Positions 54,980-64,000 of a DNA stretch of 64,000 nucleotides are shown here, piece by piece. A program made the position numbers and the translations under genes. Positions within the stretch are counted from its first letter, which is position 1, and each line of letters begins with the position of its first letter. The stretch spans positions 1 through 64,000 of the forward strand of contig JANQPR010000154.1 of assembly GCA_028285385.1 (NCBI GenBank), written 5' to 3'. This DNA is from Phycisphaera sp. GTDB lineage: Bacteria; Planctomycetota; Phycisphaerae; Phycisphaerales; Phycisphaeraceae. The notes below the pieces were generated by a model. That model was not told the origin of the DNA. It saw only the letters and a program-made list of their open reading frames with translations, and ran no database searches.

Positions 54980-56438
54980 TGTCTCAATCCGTCCGACGCA
55001 CGTGCTGTTGATCGTCATCGACGACCTGGGCTGGGCCGACCTTTCGTGCTACGGGAGCAGCTTCTACGAGACGCCCCGGCTCGACGCACTGGCGCGCCGC
55101 GGCGTGCGATTTACGGACGCCTATGCGACCAGCCCCGTTTGCTCGCCGACCCGTGCGTCGATCCTCACCGGGCGCTACCCCGCGCGCGTAGGCATTACCA
55201 ACTGGATACCCGGCAACCCCTGGGGCCGGCTCGTGGGCGCGCCTTTCTTCCACGCGCTGCCACGATCCGAGGTGACGGTTGCAGCGGCCCTACGCGACGC
55301 GGGCTATCGCACCGCCCACATCGGTAAGTGGCACCTGGGCGGCGATGGCCACGGGCCCCGCGACTTCGGCTTCGACCTCAACGTCGGCGGGTGCCACCTC
55401 GGCCACCCCCCTTCCTACTTCAGCCCGTACCGGAACCCGGCCCTAAGCGACGGACCGGACGGCGAATATCTCACCGATCGCCTGACTGATGAAGCTCTCA
55501 CCCTGCTTGCCGAACACGCCGATGGCGGGCCGCATGACGACGAGCCGTTGTTCCTGAACCTGTGGCACTACGCCGTGCATACGCCGATCCAAGCCCCGGC
55601 CGACCTGATCGAGAAGTTCCGGCACAAAGCGGTGTCACTCGGTCTCGACTCTGACGCGGCCCTAGTCGAAGGCGAAGCGTTTCCCTGCCTGCATAAAAAA
55701 GACCAACGCCTCATCCGCCGAATCGTGCAGTCCGACCCTGCTTACGCCGCGATGATCGAGAACCTCGACATCAACATCGGCCGCTTGCTTGATGGTTTGG
55801 CGCAACTCGGCTTGGCCGACGATACGATCATCCTTTTCACCTCCGACAACGGCGGGCTGTCGACCGCGGAAGGCTCGCCGACCTGTAATGCGCCGCTGAG
55901 CGAGGGCAAGGGTTGGATGGCCGAAGGAGGCAACCGCGTCTGCCTGCTGGCGGCCGGGGCGGGGGTCACCGCCGTCGGCTCGACCTGTCGCACCGCCGTA
56001 ACCAGCGCCGACCTAATGCCCACAATGCTCGAGGCCGTCGGCGTTGACCTACCTGAGGGTGTCCTTCTCGACGGGCGCTCGTTCCTGCCGGCCCTTCACG
56101 GCGACACGCTCGATGACACGGCCATCTTCTGGCACTACCCGCACTACTCCAACCAGGGCGGTACGCCGGCCTGCGCGATCCGCAGCGGGGAACACAAACT
56201 GATCGAATACTTCGAAGACAGCCGGCCCGAGTTATTCCACCTCCCCAGCGACCCCGGCGAACAACACAACTTGGCCCCCACCGAGCCGGCCCAATGCCAA
56301 GCCTTGCACGACCAACTGCGGCGGTGGAGGACGAACCTCGAAGCCCATATCCCCGGACATAACCCGTTCTACCACGAGATGCTTAAGGGTAGCCGGCCTT
56401 GCCCTGACGACTACGGCCATTTGCCGGGTGACGATTAG
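54939..56438 (+). CDS. Formylglycine sulfatase, arylsulfatase A-like
   Basis: 499 residues, no evident signal peptide. VLLIVIDDLGWADLSCYG carries the N-terminal metal aspartates. VCSPTRASILTGRYP is the sulfatase signature with cysteine 68, to be converted to formylglycine. HIGKWHLGG and LFTSDNGGLSTAEG supply the lysine, histidine and late D-N metal ligands. It hydrolyses sulfate esters, here presumably from algal galactan oligosaccharides. Overlap with the GH43 gene and the following beta-galactosidase form a plus-strand trio. The needed maturation enzyme is not in the window. Confidence 0.94.
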   Translation: MTTPSESIRLAARDVSIRPTHVLLIVIDDLGWADLSCYGSSFYETPRLDALARRGVRFTDAYATSPVCSPTRASILTGRYPARVGITNWIPGNPWGRLVGAPFFHALPRSEVTVAAALRDAGYRTAHIGKWHLGGDGHGPRDFGFDLNVGGCHLGHPPSYFSPYRNPALSDGPDGEYLTDRLTDEALTLLAEHADGGPHDDEPLFLNLWHYAVHTPIQAPADLIEKFRHKAVSLGLDSDAALVEGEAFPCLHKKDQRLIRRIVQSDPAYAAMIENLDINIGRLLDGLAQLGLADDTIILFTSDNGGLSTAEGSPTCNAPLSEGKGWMAEGGNRVCLLAAGAGVTAVGSTCRTAVTSADLMPTMLEAVGVDLPEGVLLDGRSFLPALHGDTLDDTAIFWHYPHYSNQGGTPACAIRSGEHKLIEYFEDSRPELFHLPSDPGEQHNLAPTEPAQCQALHDQLRRWRTNLEAHIPGHNPFYHEMLKGSRPCPDDYGHLPGDD

Positions 56439-56559
56439 TTTCCCGCGAGACTGCAACTCCCTCGCCCCATGAACCAACCGATTGACTCGTTGAACACGCT
56501 CGGACGCAGAAGAAGCCAACCCCAAGGTCAGTTCGGTTTTACATCTGGCCACCAAGTAG

Positions 56560-59805
<3,246 letters not shown>

Positions 59806-59880
59806 GAGCGCAGGCCCATTTGTACAGCGTGTCGAGGAGGCATCCGGTGCTACGGACTCCACCGAAAAGTGGCGCTTCTT

Positions 59881-61251
59881 CTAAGTGATTGTGCTCGATG
59901 CGGTGGATGAAGCCGAGGTCGCGGATGTGGCGGGTGGCGGCGGGATGGTGCCGGTCAAGAAGGGGTCGTCAAGCTCTCTCATGTGCTCGAAGAGCTTGTT
60001 TTTCAAGGTAGACAGAACCATCTGGTGCTCGGCCGACTCCGCCAGGTTATGGGCCTGGGCCGGATCAAACCAAAGGTCATAAAGCAAGTCTTGGCCGACG
60101 GGCGATCGGGCGTATCCGAGATCGCAGAGCCAGTTGTTGGTCGGACCCGGATCGACAATCCGCAGGTAAGGCCCCGGGCCACGTCGGGTATAGCGATAGC
60201 GTTCGGTGCGGATCGACCGCTGAGGGTCGGCCGTCAAACAGTGATACCCCTGCTCGCCGTACACCGCATCACGCAAGCTGCCAGCTTCATTCTGCAGTAG
60301 CGGTAAAAGCGACACGCCGTCGAGGTCGCTCGGCGGCTCGATCCCGGCCAGTTCGCATATCGTCGGGTAGAGGTCCAGGTGTGAAACCAAAGCATCCGAC
60401 ACCCGCCCGCTGTTCCAGGTCACGCCTTCTGGCCCCCGCAGCAGCAGCATGACGCCTAACCCCTGGTCGGTCAGGTTCCCCTTAGCGTTTGGCCACGCCA
60501 AGCCGTGGTCGGTCGTCAAAATGACAAGTGTGGTTTCAGCAAGCCCGGCCTCGTCGAGCGCATCGAGAACCCGGCCGACTTTTTCGTCAAGCCGCTCGGC
60601 GCCGCGACACAGATTCGCGGCGTCGGCACGGGTGATCGGAGTGTCGGGGATGCCTGGCGGCGGCTGGCAATACCGCCCATCGGCGTGCTCGGCCTCTTCG
60701 ATCAGGTCGGGGTCGTAGCCGTGGGCGATGCCGCCGTGGGCGTTGTCGCGGTGGGTTTCGCCGAAACCCACGGAGAGAAAGAACGGCCGATCATGAGCAT
60801 TTCGATTCAATAAAAAGTTCACCGCAGCATCCGCAGTGGTGGCGGGTTGGTGCCCCCCCTGATCATCGTGATTCAGCCAGTGGTCATACCCCAACTCGGC
60901 GATCGGGTCTGCCCAAGGTGGCCTCGCGACGTGTTGCATACCCGCGAGTGCTGTTTCGTAGCCTCGGCCGCGGAAAAACCTGGGCAGGTAGCGTGAGTAG
61001 TCGTGGAGGGTATAGCCGTACTGAGTCGACGCCAGCCCGTGCATCCCGCAGCGGTGCGGGTACTGACCGGTCATCAGCGCCGCCCGGCTGGGCGAACAGG
61101 TCGGGGCGGCACAGAAAGCCTGACGAAAAGTGACGCCCTGCTCGGCGAATCGCTGGATCGCGGGCGTGGAAACCGAGAAACCATACGGCTCGACGTAGCG
61201 CCCCGTGTCGTGGGAATGTAAGTAGAGAATATTCAACTGACACAGATCCAT
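59881..61251 (-). CDS. Formylglycine sulfatase, heparan N-sulfatase (SGSH)-like
   Basis: About 456 residues from the ATG at 61251; the longer frame to 61401 is not supported. ILYLHSHDTGRYVEPYG replaces the usual double-aspartate start, and APTCSPSRAALMTGQYP is the signature with cysteine 52. GMHGLASTQYGYTLHDY and VILTTDHGLAWPNAKGNLTD resemble N-sulfoglucosamine sulfohydrolases, though other S1 subfamilies share these. A LacI-type box (ACCGGTTAA) overlaps its likely -10. It is convergent with the beta-galactosidase and probably removes sulfate from oligosaccharides inside the cell. Confidence 0.92.
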   Translation of the reverse strand: MDLCQLNILYLHSHDTGRYVEPYGFSVSTPAIQRFAEQGVTFRQAFCAAPTCSPSRAALMTGQYPHRCGMHGLASTQYGYTLHDYSRYLPRFFRGRGYETALAGMQHVARPPWADPIAELGYDHWLNHDDQGGHQPATTADAAVNFLLNRNAHDRPFFLSVGFGETHRDNAHGGIAHGYDPDLIEEAEHADGRYCQPPPGIPDTPITRADAANLCRGAERLDEKVGRVLDALDEAGLAETTLVILTTDHGLAWPNAKGNLTDQGLGVMLLLRGPEGVTWNSGRVSDALVSHLDLYPTICELAGIEPPSDLDGVSLLPLLQNEAGSLRDAVYGEQGYHCLTADPQRSIRTERYRYTRRGPGPYLRIVDPGPTNNWLCDLGYARSPVGQDLLYDLWFDPAQAHNLAESAEHQMVLSTLKNKLFEHMRELDDPFLTGTIPPPPATSATSASSTASSTIT

Positions 61252-61697
61252 TCTTTGATATCGGGGTTGATAAATGGGGCAAGGAACGAGACTCTCCGGC
61301 GACGCTACTATACCGGTTAAGTGCCCCAAAACCCCCTTTTCGTTCTTTACTACCATGCCTTGGAGCGCGTACTGGAACTTGCCCCAGCCGCCCGTGTGCA
61401 TCCGGAAGTCGCGCGAGCATCAAGAAAACGAATACGACGAAGTGCAGGCCCGCCAGCGTCGCGGGGCGGACGGCGATAGCGGGAGGCACAGGCGAAGCTG
61501 CGTTGCACCAATCAGTGATTGGGAGCCGACGAGGGTCAGGCTGGAACCGGCTCGACTCTGCGGCTACGGCGGATCGCGATCATTTTTTGAGTTGCGGTTT
61601 TTTCGCTCGACGGCTCGATCAACCCACCTGCGGCCGAAGTATCTAGCAAGCTCGAGCGCTGCGTCACCGAGGAAGCTAGTTCACCCCAAGGCCACAC
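61252..61697. other. Divergent promoter region between two sulfatases
   Basis: No gene supported. A regulatory box lies at 61307-61320. A/T-rich runs around 61583-61610 (two blocks of six or more T) may hold the promoter of the plus-strand sulfatase, but I could not settle on one. Short open frames here have shadow composition. Confidence 0.4.
61307..61320 (-). promoter_or_regulatory. -10 element with overlapping ACCGGTTAA box
   Basis: On the minus strand TATAGT (61307-61312) is a good -10 for the sulfatase at 61251, with TTAACCGGTA (61311-61320) overlapping it. The box shares the ACCGGTT core of the LacI operator at 53714. The -35 is poor. Confidence 0.4.
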
Positions 61698-63305
61698 ATG
61701 CCGAAACCCATGACCGACACTGCACGGCCGAACCTGCTCCTTATCACTTCCGATCAGCAACACTGGTCGACGCTCGGGACGCTCAACCCGAAGATTCAAA
61801 CGCCCAACCTCGACCGCCTCGCGGCGGTGGGCACGAGTTTCACAAGGGCCTATTGTCCCAACCCGACCTGCACGCCGACGCGTGCATCGATCATCACCGG
61901 CCAGTACCCCAGCACCCATGGAGCCTTCACGCTGGGCACCAAACTGCCCGAAGACGCGCTCACGCTTGGTGACTACCTCCGGCCCCTGGGCTATCGCAGC
62001 ACGCTGATCGGTAAGGCGCACTTTCAGCCGTTGCGGTCCACCAAGGACTGTCCGAGCGTCGAGGCTTATCCAACGCTCCGGGATCTGGATTTTTGGAAGA
62101 CGTTCAACGACACGCACACGCCTTGGTACGGCTTCGACCACGTTGAGCTGACGCGGAACCACGGCGACGAGGGCCACGCCGGGCAGCACTACGCGATCTG
62201 GCTCGAACAGCAAGGGGTTTCGGATTGGCGCGCCTACTTCGAGCCGAGGCGAGACGGCGTCGCCGAGTCGGACCGCGATGGAGCTTTGGCGCCGCCCCAC
62301 GAAAAGGGGCCCGAATACGGCTGGCGTTCCGATATGAGCTGGAAGCTGCCCGAAACCTATCACTACACGGCCTGGACCGGGCAACGCACGATCGCCGCGA
62401 TCGAAGACGCTCAAAGACAAGGCGTGCCGTTTTTTGTCTGGTCGAGCTATCACGACCCGCACCCGCCGTACTGTGTGCCCGAGCCTTGGGCATCGATGTA
62501 CGACCCAGCCGATATGGACGTGGGCCGCTACGCCGCGGGCGAGTTCGACGACATGCCGCCCCCACACCGGATGACGCGCGACCCCGAAGCAGACTTCCAG
62601 GGCTTCAACCTCGACCACCGGGGCAACCATGGCTACACCCCGCATGTTGGGGTCTCCGAGGACAGGCTCAAGCGTTGCCAAGCCGTCTACTACGGGATGA
62701 TTTCGTTCATGGACCACTGGATCGGTCAGACGCTCGACCGGCTCGAGTCGCTCGGCATCCTGGACAACACGCTGATCGTGTTCACCTCCGACCACGGGCA
62801 CTTCCTAGGGCAGCACGGTTTGGTGGCCAAAGGCCCGTTCCATTACGAAGACGTGATCCGTGTGCCGATGCTTGCCGCGTTTGGAGACCGGATTCCTCGC
62901 GGTGAAACGACGACGAACCTGCAATCGCTGGTCGACTTGGCGCCGACGTTTCTAGACGCGGCCGGCGCTTCAAAGGTCCCCCGGGCGATGCAGGGCCGCA
63001 GCCAGCTCGCGGCGTGGATGGGCGACCGGCCTGAGAAGCGAAGAGCGTGGGCGATGATCGAAAATCATCACAACGATTCCGACGCGGTGCACCTGCGGAC
63101 ACTGGTGACCGACCGCTACAAACTCACGGTGTACCGCGGACGGTCTTGGGGCGAGTTGTTCGATCTGCACGAAGACCCGCACGAGCTCCGCAACCGCTTC
63201 GACGACCCCGGCTATGGCCAGGTGCGTGCCGCGATGATGGAGCGGCTCGTGCAGGCCGACCTGGAGCGCGAGCCCGCGCCGATGGAACGCGTTTCCGGAG
63301 CGTGA
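61698..63305 (+). CDS. Formylglycine sulfatase, choline-sulfatase/Ids-like
   Basis: 535 residues with no signal peptide; AAGG lies about seven bases before the ATG. NLLLITSDQQHWSTLG is the metal-binding start typical of the DQQ-type S1 sulfatases. NPTCTPTRASIITGQYP is the signature with cysteine 58 as the formylglycine precursor. LIGKAHFQP and VFTSDHGHFLGQHGL provide later active-site residues. The substrate is probably a sulfated sugar. It is divergent from the SGSH-like sulfatase and ends the glycan cluster before the transposase scar. With 54939 and 59881 it makes three different sulfatase types in one cluster. Confidence 0.94.
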   Translation: MPKPMTDTARPNLLLITSDQQHWSTLGTLNPKIQTPNLDRLAAVGTSFTRAYCPNPTCTPTRASIITGQYPSTHGAFTLGTKLPEDALTLGDYLRPLGYRSTLIGKAHFQPLRSTKDCPSVEAYPTLRDLDFWKTFNDTHTPWYGFDHVELTRNHGDEGHAGQHYAIWLEQQGVSDWRAYFEPRRDGVAESDRDGALAPPHEKGPEYGWRSDMSWKLPETYHYTAWTGQRTIAAIEDAQRQGVPFFVWSSYHDPHPPYCVPEPWASMYDPADMDVGRYAAGEFDDMPPPHRMTRDPEADFQGFNLDHRGNHGYTPHVGVSEDRLKRCQAVYYGMISFMDHWIGQTLDRLESLGILDNTLIVFTSDHGHFLGQHGLVAKGPFHYEDVIRVPMLAAFGDRIPRGETTTNLQSLVDLAPTFLDAAGASKVPRAMQGRSQLAAWMGDRPEKRRAWAMIENHHNDSDAVHLRTLVTDRYKLTVYRGRSWGELFDLHEDPHELRNRFDDPGYGQVRAAMMERLVQADLEREPAPMERVSGA

Positions 63306-63358
63306 TCGGGCCTTGTGGAATAGCGGAGGGCAAGCGGTTTGTGGTGGCCGATCTCGAT

Positions 63359-64000
63359 CCGTTCCAAAGTGTCGGCGCATCATTGTGATTATCGCTTGTT
63401 CGCAACTCGCGACCTGATTTGCCCAAAGCGTGTATTTCTGACAAGCAAAATGCAACACGAATGCAGCCCAGCAAACCCCGTAGAATACGACTGCACCCTT
63501 CCCTGAAGGCATGCAACCGGCTCCCTGACAACTGACTCAATCAAGCTTCCTTAGCAGAGCGCCAGCATTTTAAAGCCGCGAGCCGGTCGTATTACTTCAG
63601 CACCCCACCGAACTCAGACCGGCAGCCGATCCAGCCGGTAGAGTCCCGGCGTGAATCGATCGTCAACCTAAGTTACGTGGCTGATTCTTGCTGCACCCGG
63701 TTTCCCAGGCCCTGGTCCGGACTGTGCCAGTTGTAGTAGTGCACGTGGGTCTACACCAGATGGTCGAGGCGCCCAGGCCCGAAGCGCCGAAGATGATCGA
63801 GACATTCCCGTCGGACCGATGCGATCCACGGTTCCGCGTACGCATTGGCATCGGCGTTGGGCGCCATGAACGGCGACTTGACGGTCCGATTGCCCGCCGT
63901 GCCCAGCAGTCGATCAAAACCCTGCGCGAGTTTTGTGTCCCGGTTGTGGATGAGATGGGTGGCCCGAGTCGCTGATCTTGCAGCCACATCAGGAAGTTAC
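63359..64000 (-). mobile_element. Insertion-sequence remnant, copy B, running off the window
   Basis: The left edge CGTTCCAAAGTGTCGGCGC and the following CTTGTTCGCAACTCG match the corresponding end of copy A at 39775, at the same ~200-base distance from the transposase C-terminus. The rest of the element continues past 64000. Both copies lie in the same orientation. Confidence 0.5.
63592..64000 (-). pseudogene. Integrase-core transposase fragment, copy B
   Basis: Minus-strand text reads LIHNRDTKLAQGFDRLLGTA, KSPFMAPNADANAYAEPWIA, SVRRECLDHL, then a TAG where copy A has glutamine (VQTHV versus V-stop-THV). It continues in frame as HVHYYNWHSPDQGLGNR. Another frame change precedes CRSEFGGVLK followed by a stop. 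With these lesions the gene is dead. It matches copy A through the whole shared stretch, so both derive from one family. Confidence 0.75.

Overview
The window looks like chromosomal DNA from a marine planctomycete, most likely class Phycisphaerae. The clues are GC-rich coding sequence, secreted proteins ending in PEP-CTERM sorting signals (one carrying a dockerin-like repeat pair), pseudopilin-like proteins with an N-terminal [15 protein letters not shown] segment and a C-terminal H-X9-DG-type ending, formylglycine-type sulfatases, many Gfo/Idh/MocA oxidoreductases and divergent NagB/NagA homologues. Species was not determined, and no rRNA, tRNA, CRISPR array or prophage was seen.

Layout. 1-151: start of a secreted GH5-like glycosidase that runs off the window. 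700-4397: two-gene heterodimeric ABC exporter. 4398-6496: decayed DNA around a DeoR regulator, with a glyoxalase-like scrap and a broken PfkB sugar kinase. 6497-13212: sodium/solute symporter, FkbM methyltransferase, LacI regulator, then an oxidoreductase/DegT aminotransferase pair. 13284-17977: RND efflux permease and adaptor. 18009-23323: sugar-isomerase-like protein, an unrecognised protein, an amidohydrolase and a XylR-type AraC regulator. 23444-26293: oxidoreductase-NagB-NagA operon. 27041-32733: five-gene set on the minus strand (PIG-L deacetylase, sugar isomerase/epimerase, oxidoreductase, NagB-like protein, DUF4838 protein). 32848-39342: secreted surface proteins (pseudopilin-like, an 877-codon-class unknown, two paralogous PEP-CTERM proteins). 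39713-40380: transposase scar. 40382-43501: AraC regulator, oxidoreductase, drug/metabolite-type transporter. 43761-63305: polysaccharide-degradation cluster with GH2 beta-glucuronidase, beta-propeller protein, GH16, GH10, GH43, GH2 beta-galactosidase and three sulfatases, plus a LacI regulator. 63359-64000: second scar of the same transposase family.

How the genes fit together (inference): the right half resembles a planctomycete polysaccharide-utilisation region for a sulfated, galactose- and uronate-containing algal glycan. GH16 and GH10 carry signal peptides and would cut polymer outside. The sulfatases, GH43 and both GH2 enzymes have no obvious signal peptide and would finish oligosaccharides inside. 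The left half carries amino-sugar and unusual-sugar catabolism. Local regulators of the DeoR, LacI, XylR and AraC types sit beside their targets. Several have readable promoters and operators: a TTGACA-N16-TATAAT promoter with an AACCGGTT operator at 53694-53751, paired TTATCGATAA-type boxes at 9694-9736, and a duplicated direct-repeat activator site upstream of the two paralogous PEP-CTERM genes.
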